A stretch of DNA of 64,000 nucleotides from positions 6,806,001 to 6,870,000 of the forward strand of contig JARZZO010000011.1 in assembly GCA_030544215.1 (NCBI GenBank), written 5' to 3'. The notes beneath the pieces were generated by a model. It had not been told where the DNA came from. It saw nothing but the letters and a program-made list of their open reading frames with translations, and made no database searches. This document shows positions 21,224 to 33,400 of the stretch, piece by piece (within the stretch, counting starts at the first letter, position 1; each line of letters opens with the position of its first letter). The DNA is from Zantedeschia hybrid cultivar (taxonomy: Eukaryota; Streptophyta; Magnoliopsida; Alismatales; Araceae). The position numbers and the translations under genes are program-made.

Positions 21224-21463
21224 CGAGCGAGTGCGAGCCGTGAACGTTCCCCCGGCACGTGAAGGGAGGCGGCGGGGCAAGCTTTTGTCTTGGTTATGCT
21301 CGTGACGAGCTCCTTGTCCCTTGTAAGGAGTGGGGTTTTGTGGTTCATTGCGCCACGGCGCAGAAAGCGACGAGTGGTACCAAGCGGCCACTTTGCTACT
21401 CCCGGTGCACCACCGCCGCCTTTGCAGTGCCGACTCGTCCTCCAGAGCCCATCACTTCCTAAT

Positions 21464-21868
21464 CTGGGGTGGTAACGAGTAGAGTTGAGTCGAGTTTGAT
21501 AAATTTGAATTTGATTCGACAAAAATAATTTAAGTTAAAGTCGAGTTTAAATTTAAATTAAAGTCTAAATTCAAACTTGAACTTGAGTTTGATACAGGAA
21601 AGAGTCGAACTCGAGTTGAGTCCAAGTCTAATTTGTTGGGGTTAAACTCAACACCTTAAGGCTCAAATTGTGGAAGAAGAAAGGTTGCAGCTTATTTAAT
21701 AGATGGGTCCGTTGAGCCGAATTAGATGAAGTTTGAAATCGATTCATTTGAAGAAATGAACTTGAAGTCAAGTTCAGACTTAACTCATTTCATTAGATGA
21801 ACCGAGTTTTGGAGTCGAACTTTTTTCTTCAAGGGACTCACGAGTAACTCGACTCATTGTCAGCCCTA
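21464..21868. mobile_element. hAT-like MITE upstream of phospholipase A2
   Basis: The left end CTGGGGTGGTAACGAGTAGAG and the inverted right end TAGGGCTGACAATGAGTCGAG form terminal repeats of a common plant hAT type. The flanking octamers TTCCTAAT and TTCGTAAC agree at 6 of 8 positions. The interior is built of GAGTCGAGTT-like repeats. Confidence 0.6.
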
Positions 21869-22846
21869 TTCGTAACTCTGCACGGCCAATTATAAGTGCC
21901 TCGACAGCTAGAGATGGACATCATCTGCTGGACGCTGCACCGGGCAATGGCCGAATGAAAAGGCTCCACGATCCTTCTTATCTTATTACATTGAACTGTG
22001 CCTACCCCCATTGGTCGAAACCACCCAATTATGTTCATCTCTTGTGGAAAGACTTGCAGGAATAGCTGCCTGTTAGGGATGCCAGTGCCTTAGGTCGGAC
22101 CCCATTGCACGTGCATCCCTCTGGTTCATACTATACTTGAGCACTATCTGAACCCATTCTGATTAAAGAAAAAAAAGATCAAATCACAAGAGACACAATC
22201 CTTTCTATCTTTTAACCATCCCCAAGTCTTTTGTTTAATTAAGACATCTTCTCTGTTGCCTCCCTATCAGAATAAATTGGGTGATCGGACCACAGCAGCC
22301 ACCCATTCCAATCTATATTGGGCGTTGCAGCAAGTCTTTTTTCGTCTCTTGCATACTAAGATAATCCCTTGTAACTTAAGGACATCTTCAAAGAAATATG
22401 ACAAAAGATATGAAGACAGAATCTTCCAACATTTAAGAAGGCTATTAAATTTGAGGTCCGATCTGAAACAGTTAAGATTTTCTCCAGGCATTTTATCCTT
22501 CGACATTTATCCACGCATTGCAATCTTCTACGTGATAATTTCATGGATTTTGCACCAGAATTCATATTTTAAAAATCAGAATGGCCGGTAATCCAGCCAG
22601 AAAAAACAGAAATTTGACTAGTTTAGTTCAATTTGCACAAAAATAGATTAGTTCAAAGTTAAAGGCAAATTATTCAGATTTGAACAAAGACCGTTACTTA
22701 ATTAGAAATGGATACAAGGATCACGTTAATTAATTTTTAGTTAAATATATTATTTACGTAAATAACGCAGTCTAGTCTCAACACAGGTACGTTAACATTA
22801 GTAAGCCCGATCAAAAACTCTCTGACTCGTCAGTCCAATTTTTAAA
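21869..22846. other. Intergenic DNA, nothing recognised
   Basis: Short frames on both strands lack family motifs. No repeat boundary was found before 22847. Confidence 0.4.
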
Positions 22847-23278
22847 GAGAAATATTAACTGCACCATACCACGAGACAGTAAAGGTGAGTTGAAATGATT
22901 CATCTTATCTTGTCATCTGAAAAGTCCACATGACTCATGTTCCTTATTACATGTGTCCCCCTATCCCCTCTTGTTCTAAAGCTTCAGGATGTTCTCTAAT
23001 GCCTCAAGATGCTCTTGAAAGTATAAATGTTTTGAGGCATTCCAAGATGCACTTGAGCATTCCAAGATGTTCTTTAGTGTCTCAGGATGCTCTCGAAAAT
23101 TAATTTGACATATAATTTTTTTATTTTTTTATTAAATCCTCTCCATATGCATTGATGTATGACTGACATCGAAACATACTTAATAAGAGGACAAGGGACA
23201 TCTGGACTTTCTAGATGGTGCAAGAGGATAAGAGGACTCGTTCCAACTCAGTTAAGAACAGTGAAACAAGTATTACTC
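22847..23278. mobile_element. Mutator-like MITE with perfect 9-bp target duplication
   Basis: ATTTTTAAA occurs immediately before (22838-22846) and after (23279-23287) the element. The ends pair: GAGAAATATTAACTGCAC at the left and, inverted, GAGTAATACTTGTTTCAC at the right. The interior has repeated CAAGATGCTCTTGA-type phrases and is a shorter version of the element at 45137-45776. A 9-bp duplication is typical of Mutator-like elements. Confidence 0.85.
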
Positions 23279-23634
23279 ATTTTTAAAACTTTGATCAGGT
23301 TTCTATGTTAATTAATTTAGAGACCTACATTCGAACGTCCACTTTACTAATACGTTAATCCCATGAAAACACTTGCTCTGCATCCCCCGACTGTTAACAC
23401 TAAGTATTCTAACCCCAAAAGGGCAAAACTGCGTATTCAGTTGTTCACATATGTAATAACATGGAAAATATAGCAGATAACATTGATATGACTTATTGAA
23501 CCACTTAATGTGAGGTGCTCGTACATTTATTTTCAGAGTGTTTGACAAAATGTACGAACGAATGTCTAATTTATCCTCTTCAACTTGAAACGAATCTAAC
23601 ATACAAGTGCATCGAAGGTCACTTTTTATTTTTC
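23279..23634. other. Short AT-rich intergenic stretch
   Basis: No gene or repeat boundary was recognised between the MITE and the GID1 pseudogene. Confidence 0.4.
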
Positions 23635-24290
23635 AGAGGCAAAACCCTTACGCTATCGCAGCACCGTGCTTGTCTCGTCTTCTTCGACGCATGATTGGCG
23701 ACCCCCACCAACCTCCTCAGTCGGGTCTGCTGCCCCACCCACGCCTTGAGCAATGCCGCCGCCGCTGTGGCACTCGCTTCCCATGCCGCCATCACTAGCC
23801 GAAATCGGGCCCCACACGTCCCCGTCATCATCTTCTTCCACGCCAGCAACTTTGCCCACTCCTCCAACACCGCCATCTACGACTCCCTCTACTGCCATTT
23901 CATCACCATGCGTGATGCTCGACCACCGGCGGTCGGTCTTGGAAGCATTGATTCCCCTACTCCTTTGACGCCCACTGGTCCGCCCCAAGTGAGTCACAAC
24001 CCACCCATGCCAACGCAGCAGTGAGAATGCCTCCATCTGCATCTTCCTTTGCAACAACATCACGTGCCACGTTGCCCCGCACGCCGTCTAGTCGGACATC
24101 TGCGTCTTTGGCAACATCCTTCTCAACCATGTTCGGCCGCAAGGACTTGAAGCTGATGCTGGACGACAAGTACTTCGTCACAATCCAAGATAGGGAGTGG
24201 TACTGGCGGGGGTTCCTCCCTGAGGGCACCGACGGCGACCACTTGCCTGCAACCCCTTCGGCCCCAACGGCGATTCTCCCCCCCCCCCCA
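23635..24290 (+). pseudogene. GID1-like gibberellin receptor pseudogene
   Basis: Several frames together match the second exon of GID1, the soluble carboxylesterase-like gibberellin receptor. In order: ATPTNLLSRVCCPT; VPVIIFFHASNFAHSSNTAI followed by YDSLY (about 23820-23895), where intact receptors have HGGSFAHSS; a shifted frame with CHVAPHAV, a stop, then SDICVFGNILLNHV (about 24065-24135); then DDKYFVTIQDREWYWRGFLP with EGTDGDHLP (about 24163-24245). At least two frame changes and two stops are present, the HGG motif is altered, and the middle with the nucleophile region is eroded. It is GC-rich in an AT-rich setting. No intact GID1 gene is in the window. Confidence 0.8.
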
Positions 24291-26134
24291 ACGCATGTTT
24301 ATTTATGGGTGTGTTTGCAATATATAAGGGATCTAGATGTAAATATTAGAGTTTAGGATGGTATATATGTAAATAAAATCATAGCTCTTGTGAGTATTTC
24401 TAATTCTATAGGTACTGAAGAGTATTTTTGTAAAATAATATATTAATCTAGATGTTGATTTAGTTGGTTACCAATCAAGCTCTCAATGCAACTCTCATTC
24501 TTTTTTGCATACTTGTATGGTTGCTGATTTAGACAATAGATAGGGAATTAGACTATAGATGTTCAAAATACATTTTATTAAACGCCACCCAAGTATGGCT
24601 AGCAGGTTTATGTAAATCAGCAATTTTGGCACACACGGGAGTTTCAAGTGAGCCCTCGGTTCGTGTCCACCTTGGGATTGTTTTCACAGAATGTCTGAAA
24701 TCCAAAGAATTTATGGTAAAACACAAGGCCCCAATTTTGGAGTACCTGAGAGAAGCCTTACTTGGGGGGGGGGGGGGGGGGGGGGAGAAAGGTCCCAACA
24801 CTTGATGCAAAGATGGAATACATCACAATGATTTAATTTCCTGGTATTAAACAACTAGAGGATGATTTCACAATCCAAGTATAGTTGGAAAAATACAGAA
24901 AGCATTTGGTGAAATTTAGTTCCATTTTTTTCCTAGGCAATTTAAACACGTTTGGAGCATCATACTAGTGATATGTCAAAACTAATACAATGTTTATGTT
25001 TATGGCACAATCGTGTTTCTCAAAAGTTAAGAAACCACCGCATTGCCCATCTTACTGGGAATCTACGAGAGTCGCAACGCCCACCCCAGGGAAAAAACCT
25101 TAAGTCGATGTTTCCTGAGATCCTTCCTGTAAAGTTTTGAGAACTAGATGAAAGAACTTCACCCTGGAAAAAACACAAAGAATGATAGGAATGCTTATCC
25201 TGCAGTTTTACATCTTGGGCTTGTTTTGTGTTCCGGTAAATCCACAATTATCCCATAATGCTGGAAGATGGTGTTCCCTTGTATTTGAAGTGCCGTAAAT
25301 TGTTTTATGGTGTTTTCCTTGTTTTAGGAGTGTCATAAATTATTTTATGGTGCTTTGTTTGTGTTTCGAATGCCATAGACCACTGGATTTCAAAATCATC
25401 TTGACAAATGTAGCAATCTCAGTCCAAAACTACTGAAAACCGAAGCCAAGGATTTTAAAACCAGTGACTTCAAAATGAAGATTTTGCTTTCACCTGTTTT
25501 AGAACCATTGATTTTAAAACTTACGGTGTTCTACACCAAATGGACTGAACCATTGAAGGACAAAATTATGAGATCTATGAAAGAATACATTCTTCGAGTT
25601 CAGTTTCCAGACAATCAATGCTGACAGGAAAGCGAGACTATCAAAGAATAGATGATTTATGTGGTACATAGGACCTTGCTCCTGATCAAGCCATATCCAT
25701 CCCACAACCTACCAACTACTGGAAATTTTCTGACAGCTGAACAAAATACAGAGTTGCAAAACCTACACGCCTAACATTTTTATTTCCTTCAAAGAGAACA
25801 GGACAGAACATAAAAGTTGCAAAACCTATATGCCTACCATTTCAATTTCCTTCAGAGGAGATGTGATAACAGCAATAACACCCCATATCAGGGAAGTGGA
25901 ATATTGCTTATAGTGCCTGTTTTCTTCTATTGTGCAATTTTTTGCTTACAAAATCAATAACTTCAGTTAAGAAAAAGGGAACACTTGTTCCCCACCCTCA
26001 TAGAGGAACATTGGCAAAATATTATCACAAGCGTAGCCAATAATCATAACACCAACATAAAGATCACTAATAATCAGGGGTAAAACAAAAATTGTGTCAC
26101 CCAGGTGAATGGTTAGGAAAGGACCTGGCTGAAA
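24291..26134. other. Intergenic DNA and 3' flank of the GDT1-like gene
   Basis: The region contains the 22-G tract and repeated phrases near 25260-25370 (GTGCCGTAAATTGTTTTATGG, GTGTCATAAATTATTTTATGG) that look like a decayed repeat. The last few hundred bases are probably the 3' UTR of the minus-strand GDT1-like gene. No separate gene was seen. Confidence 0.4.
24764..24785. repeat. Run of 22 G
   Basis: An uninterrupted homopolymer; its exact length is likely to be uncertain in the assembly. Confidence 0.9.
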
Positions 26135-29089
26135 TCACGATCCTATTGGTGATAATAGTGACTGGATGCCAAATACTAGGAAAAGAACTCCACTGGATAG
26201 TGCCACCTACATCATGTAATAGAAATCTCCCTTCAATAAAACATGAACAATATACAATCTAAGAACTGAACATTGACAAGCAGGTTTCAGGAAGAACGGT
26301 TTATAGGGAAACACAGCAAGCCAAAGGGAGCTTTGATTACCATTTTCTCAGATATCTGAGATGCCAGGCTCTTTCCTCCAAGAACAGCTGCAGTAGTGCA
26401 CAGTGCTTGTCCTCTATGTTCCAAGGAGAAAGCAAGGAAATATGATAAATGTGGAAGAAGAGGCATCAGTTTGAAATGCACATTCCAATAATGTGTAATT
26501 CAATCATAAACGGGTTGGCAAAACCTTACATGATCCCACCAAGAACAACACCAAATGGGTTTTCATCTGCAGCCAAACCAATTGTAGCTATCTGGAAAGA
26601 TAGATAATCTCAAAAAATGATAACTTAGATGGAAAAGGAAGTTAAATTTCACACAAATACAGATGATTAATTTGATTTTTCAGGTTACCTGACTTTTGTC
26701 ACCCCATTCTCCAAAGAATGTAATTGAAAAAGCCTAAAGAAAGGTTACCGAACATACAATTAGAAAATAATAAAAGAATTGTAACATAAAGAAGGTAGGA
26801 TATGCCACTGCAAATTTTAATCAAATAGTCTGTGGCTACCACCTTAAGAAAAATGGGTGAGAAGAATTGTGCAAGAAATGGCCTCTGTTGTTTCTTTAAA
26901 TCATCATCACCCTATCACACAGAAAAACAAAATGCAAACCAATTCAAACAGTGGAGAATAGGCATTCACTCAACAATATATCTGATCCTGAAAATAAAGT
27001 TATAGCCAAGTGAGTTAAATAAAGATTATATCCAAAAACATCCATGACTTGGGTATACAAAATGCTTCTGAGGATTAAAGTAAAATAAACCGCTAGACCA
27101 GCTATATGGGCAAATTCCCACACTGTCGACCAAGGTTGACTGAATACAATTAATTCAAAATTATTCAAATTTCACTTTCCAAGAAATGAATTACAAAACT
27201 GAAATAGTTAACCGTATTGGATACATTTTGTTCGCAACTGATGAAAGGCCATAAAATAATACCATTCACATGAGAAAGGAAAGAAAAATCAAAATCTTAC
27301 AGGAAAACTATCAATGTAGATGTTTGTTTATCACTGCCTACTGGTGCAAGATTCCATGTTGCAGAAATCTGGCACATGCAGGGATCGCGGAATTGGACCA
27401 GGACATTGAGATCAGCCAGGCTGTATCCAATATGGATCAGGTATGGTCAGGTTGAATCAGCCAATCCGAGGGAAGGCATCGCCCCGGATTGGCTGCTTAA
27501 GAGTTGAAAAAAGGAAAAATAGCAAAAATACATAAAGATAATAGAGAATAATAACAACTATGTCTATTAACTTGATTGAAAATCATATTGCATATCAAGA
27601 AAATACTACAGAAGCTACTTCATTACACAAAAGCTGCAAATTTTAAGCTCTAATTAGGGGTAAATTTAGGGCTTTTTCCCCACTTTGTTGGTCACATTGT
27701 TGCTCAATTGCCCACACATATGATTAATTATATGCAAGGATGGCTAGTAGTAAATAGTCTCAATTAGGTTCAACTTCACTTAATTGTACAAAGCCCCCAG
27801 ATTTTAGGTTCTAGTTAGGGGTGAATTTGCAGGTTTTGTCCTAATTGATTGCACTCGAGGTTAATTATGTGTAAGGATGCCTTGTTGTAACTTAATTACA
27901 TTTAATTGCACTGCACCATATGAAGACATAGCTTTTAAGCCCGATTAAGGCCAAATTTGGGGCTTTCCCCTATTGTAAATAATACGTAATCACATACAAA
28001 GATGCCTAATTGTAACCCAGTCAGGCCAGAAATAGCCAAACTAAGTTAGATTACCCAGTTCTAGCTGATTCTGGCATAACCTCAGTTATTCATCTAAGCA
28101 GCGAAGGAGCAAAACCAGTTTTTTCCCTTGAGATAAGATCAATTGGTTTCAATCCCAATGTGAATAAGCCAATCAGATTTAGATCAGTCAATCCAGCAAA
28201 CCATGATGTAGATGGCACGATCACATGCATCCTTGCACACGAACACATGAAAAAGATTAAGGAAAATGATGAGAACTTTATGAAATTGACAAGAAACGTC
28301 AAAATCCCAGAGAGTATGCTAATTACTTGGTAAATACACGAGCTAAATATTAGCATGAAAACTTTGTAGTGGGATACACATGCACACATCTTATGAGCCA
28401 CAAGACTGCAAATGCAATCCCATCCAAATAGATCCCACACAAACATGCAGGACAGCAATGCTCCATCTATCAACCCCCTCGACCATCTATACATGATTTA
28501 CTAATATTGCATGAATTGCCTCCATCATCCAGGCCAAGCCAGGAGCAGGGAGAACCGATTTGGAAGTTATAAATCTGCAATGTGCAGATGCATCTTCAAT
28601 TGCCGGAGGTGGTGCTCAGGGATGTCATTGTACTGGTGACCAAATTTTGTGGTCATCCTAAGCCAGCACTGCACTGCTCCATGTAGGCCAGCACCATTGA
28701 TGAGGAGATGAGACCTTTCACTGCCAAACAGAAGGTTTAAACAGGCATCAACATCAAGGAGATTGATTGTGATTACATCCGGGGGACCTTCCGGCGGCTA
28801 GCAGGGTCATCAATCGGCTACAGCTGGCTGTGGAACAGTATATTTAACAAGGCCGATCCAAGATGGGGGAGGCCGGCGTGGATGGCACATCGTGCAAATG
28901 ATGCCAAGGATGGTGTTGCACTAAAAGGAAGGAGGGAGGTTGGTGGCTTGGAAACATGGGAGATGTTTGAGGCAAGAAGATGGGAAGCCTTGGGCTGTGT
29001 GCGGGTGTGTGTGCGTGTGTGTGTGTGTTTTTTTTCTTTTTTTTTGTGGGGGGTGGTGGTTCTGTAGAGAGAGGAAAAGATAGTTGGGC

Positions 29090-29120
<31 letters not shown>

Positions 29121-30421
29121 TGGTGAAAACTGTCATCTCCTTTATATTTTAACTAGGGTTAATCTCTAACTAGAGTTATTCAATTGCAGACAAATGAAGG
29201 TTAATGGTAAGGGTCAATAAGTGGTAAATTAAGTTTCTTCTCCAAACCAATGCAAAATACATGTTACAGACATTCATTTCTAAATATGCATACTTATGGG
29301 AGGAGCTAAAAACACACAAAAAGAAATACATATTCACAAGTTCACCTCACGATCCAGCTATAATAGGTAACTGCCACCTTTCCATCAAGGCAATAGAATA
29401 GAACATTATCCTACTATGAGTCAGTTTCCCCTCCTCATATGGTGAAATTCATTCTGCAATCTTTAAGAGTAACAGTCACTCGAGTTCCCCACTGGTGCAG
29501 GAACATCCCACTATTCTGGGATTTATATTCCTTTGAATAACCAAAAAAAATTGTAAAACTTGAATAGCCTGCTATTTCTTTCCTTCCAAATATTTAAAGT
29601 AACAAAAGCTGGTAACACTATAGTGAGCTCCATCACGGCTCACTCTCTGCTTGTAATTGGCGTCCGTACCTTCATAGAGGCCACCCTAGGCACCTGCCAG
29701 TTTATCAGTAAACACCTCATTAACAGTCATCAGGCTTCATTGACAATTCCACTCTCTGCAAATAAGTGATCCACTGATTCTAGTCTTTACAGACTGCACA
29801 GAGTGGTCACTGTCTTCAACCTTGACCCAGTCACAAGTGGGAGAGGAAGATTCTAATTTTGGTTGATAAAAGCTTTGACCAAACCAAGTTCCTCCACCAT
29901 ACCCTGCAGCCCCCATCCTCGTATGCTCTGATAAAGTGTTTGACTGAGAACCTCCCTTTAGTTGTCCACATCCATGTGCTAGAGTTTTAGAACAAATTGT
30001 CTAGAGTCCAGATAGTATCCTACAGCTAAGCAAACTTTACTAAGTTTAGCATCTATTAGCACCAGACATGAAGTTTGGTATCCTGATCATGCTTCCTTTA
30101 GCAAATCCAAATATCTGCATTGGAGACATGCAAATATGCACGTTAAGTAATAAGTAGAACTAGATCAAAGATATATACAGCTCCCCTTAGTATAAATGCA
30201 TCTTTGAAAATGAATAACCCAAGGATCAATGGTTTTCATCTTTTCGTTCATGCTGCCAAATTGATATAGTTTCAAGGATAAGTTGATTAAGACTGGAGTC
30301 AGATCAGTTGGTCTGAACACAACTTCTTGGGTGCTTCTACTGCAACAACCAGGGATCTCATAAGTGCACGATTCTAGAATATTTAGATTTCTATAAAAGA
30401 CATTCAGAAGTGGACTGCTGC

Positions 30422-30471
<50 letters not shown>

Positions 30472-33400
30472 AGGTGACACAGAAGGCGGAGCTGTTTGCA
30501 AAATGACCACTGACAGCTTGAGCACTTCAGCTCACATGTTTTCCTTTTCTTTTTGTTTGTTTCTTTTTATTGTTCTCCTGCTTCTCTTCTTTCTTTTTTC
30601 CTTATTTCTTCTCCTCTTCGTTTCTCTTTTCAATATCAGCCAGAATCAGCTCAACTCAGCTCTGGCTTGTGTTTTTGTCTGAGTGTCTGGATAGCTCATT
30701 CTTGTTACTAACACAAGTTTGTGAAGATCATGCACAAGGGAGATGAAAATCAGAAAAATAGGCTGAAAGTAGCATTAGGTTTTCATTGGAAAGAACTGAT
30801 GAAGGAGATCATGAATAGAAATCCCAGGTCATGGTTCCTTTTCAGTTTTCACAAACTTAATGAAAAGCAAGGACATAAAGATGTCCATGCTGAATGACAG
30901 TTAAATGAATACTTGGGAATCATTGACCTGGGGCAAAAGTTAGAAAAAGGAACAAGGTAACATTTAGGGATTGTTTGACACCTATCTGACCTTAGATCCT
31001 GCCTTCATGTTAGCTTCAACCTTCCAGTCAGCATCCTGATCCAACAGAAAATCACTAATAAAGTGTAATGTCAAGGTAAATATAAAAAATGATTAACAGG
31101 GGGATATACCAACCAATTTAGCTTCAACCTCAGCCAACTCTTCAGCTTCCCTATTTATAAACCAGAACAAAAGAGCAAAGAGGCATTAAAATGGATTCAT
31201 ACATTAAACTAAACAGGTTTTTTCGACATCGAGAAATAAGAATCCAAGAAATAATAGAACATAGACACATTTGCATACCCTTCTTCCGTAAATCCTTCCC
31301 ATAGTGACCAAAATCCAAATATGAAGAACAACAAAGTTGTGACGTAATGAGTCCATTTGCGAGAAATCTGCATGTTTTATGGATTTCATGAAAAGCACCT
31401 ATTGTCATCCACCTTGAAACATCTATATATGCTTACACTTGCATGGAGTAAGTCATTTGGCATTACAAAACCATTCATATGTAAACATAGGTGCATGTCT
31501 ATGCTTAAAGAAAAGCAAACAACAACATCGGCATGGTTAGAAAGACATCCTTGACAAATGCGTTATAGCATGTTTTCAATATGCCAGTTATTCTAGATAG
31601 TACATATGTGCATATAAATCCTTTTTTTTAAGGTAATAAAGCCACATTTCATTCCAACGTAACAAGAGAAGAGACACACAACAAGGACACAAAAACAAAT
31701 ACTCTGTACAGACACTTCTGATAAATATTTCTGCCCTTAGGATAAAGATCAGACAGAACACTCCGAAATGGTTCCACGTCACAATAAAGTAGTTCATTTT
31801 TCCTTTTTAGGATGGTTATTATATCAAGAAAGCATAAGGTGCATAGATTCGAAAAACCAAGACTAATCAATTATAACACTGGAGCAGTGAAATGTAAAAG
31901 CTCCCGCTGAGAAGGAAAAAAACATTTCCAAACAGATTACAGAGAAATGCCCAACCTTTTTTTTGACATTATTCTAATGTCAAGTTCTCCCACTCCCTTT
32001 TTTTTGTGAAAAAAGTCCAAAATATCCACAAAATAGATGTAAAGAATGCCTTTTCCCCAGATTTAGAGGTAAAATCTCCATGAGATTAAAGGTGCTAACT
32101 GGAATTTATACATTCAATATGGGATTTTGGAATATTCCAGGACTATCAAGATTCAAGAGAATCATCAAATTGAAGTATTTCCCCAACACACTTTTCGGCA
32201 TTAACAAACTTGCTCAGCATGTCATGGTAATGCCAAGCACATACGAAAAATTAATGGTAGTTTTACTCAAAGGATGCCTATGACAAGCGCATAACAATAA
32301 AGAAAGCATGGGGCACAGGAGGCTGAGAAAACTAAATTTTTATCTGTCAGCACCATCATTGTCATGTGTTGGAATGTGTCACGGATCCGGCACATATGTG
32401 GAGGAGTCTTTATCTCCGGGCAGTCTTCGGGCCGGGTCAATCCGGTTTACATAGTATTGGTCTGTTGGGCGCATGGGTTATATTATAAATGGGTTGGTAT
32501 TGAAGATCATTTTTTGACGCGGTATTTACCTTTCGATTTCTTTGATCTATGAGATTGTGGGAATCATGATTTCCCAATATTCAGATGAGAAAAGTATGGT
32601 TTAGATTTGCAATGTGCCTGGAGAGACACGGACATGATCTATGTGTATTGACTTGCCCAATGAGAAAGATCATAAGGGTTTGTTAAATTCAGACTCTCTC
32701 CTCTGATACGTGGATCAGCGTTGATTACATCCTGTTGTGACAGGAAAACTCTTTGATTTTCTTTTTTTTTAAGCGTAGTCTCACCTTTTGAAATGGCTTA
32801 TGCAGTGCAAAAGTATCGCTCTCCTCTCTCAATTTTTCTCACATATGACATTGCCTATCGAAAGATTTGAAATTCAGTCCACGATTCCCCACATTATTGG
32901 AGAACACTATTTACCAACATTATTCATAGTATTGTTCATTGACACTATTCACAAGTTACTATTCATGGATTACTGTTCATCGACATTATTTGGGGGCCCA
33001 AGTGGGCCCCACCATGCACCAGGTCGGTTTTTTTTTTTAAGATCTGATTATAAAAAGACTCATTTATTTGACAGAAAAAGTTGTGGCATGCATATCGAGG
33101 CACGTTATTTGCGCATCCTTGGCAAGTCCCATCACAAATCGAACTGATCTTGGAGGCCAGATTGCCATTAAGATTGTCATTTGACAAGAAGGTGTGAGGC
33201 ATGCCTATCAAGGCATACTATTCATGCACCATCAATGGGTCTTGACCTCTCAACATAAGTTGGTCTATTCCACTTCATTATAATGCGATTGGAGTCGCTT
33301 ATACAGTAAAGAAGGAAGTGGCATGCCTATCGAGTATGCTGCCCGGCCCTTGACAGTCGATTGGGGTCGTGCCTCGTCAGCACATGTTATTTCCTTATTT

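Larger units (their letters stand above)
26912..30990 (-). other. Intron 7 of the GDT1-like gene
   Basis: This 4.1-kb intron holds a GATCAGG-rich remnant (about 27375-27490), repeated phrases of the type GGGGTGAATTTGCAGG/GGGGTAAATTTAGGG (27650-27990), GT- and GA-microsatellites near 29 kb and a (CT)21 tract. No exon was found; exons 7 and 8 join in phase without one. Confidence 0.6.

Noticed and set aside
20529..21522. Several minus-strand frames rich in Ser-Leu repeats
   Set aside because: They read through (TC)n microsatellites in introns and leader of the phospholipase gene; the spliced frame explains the conserved parts.
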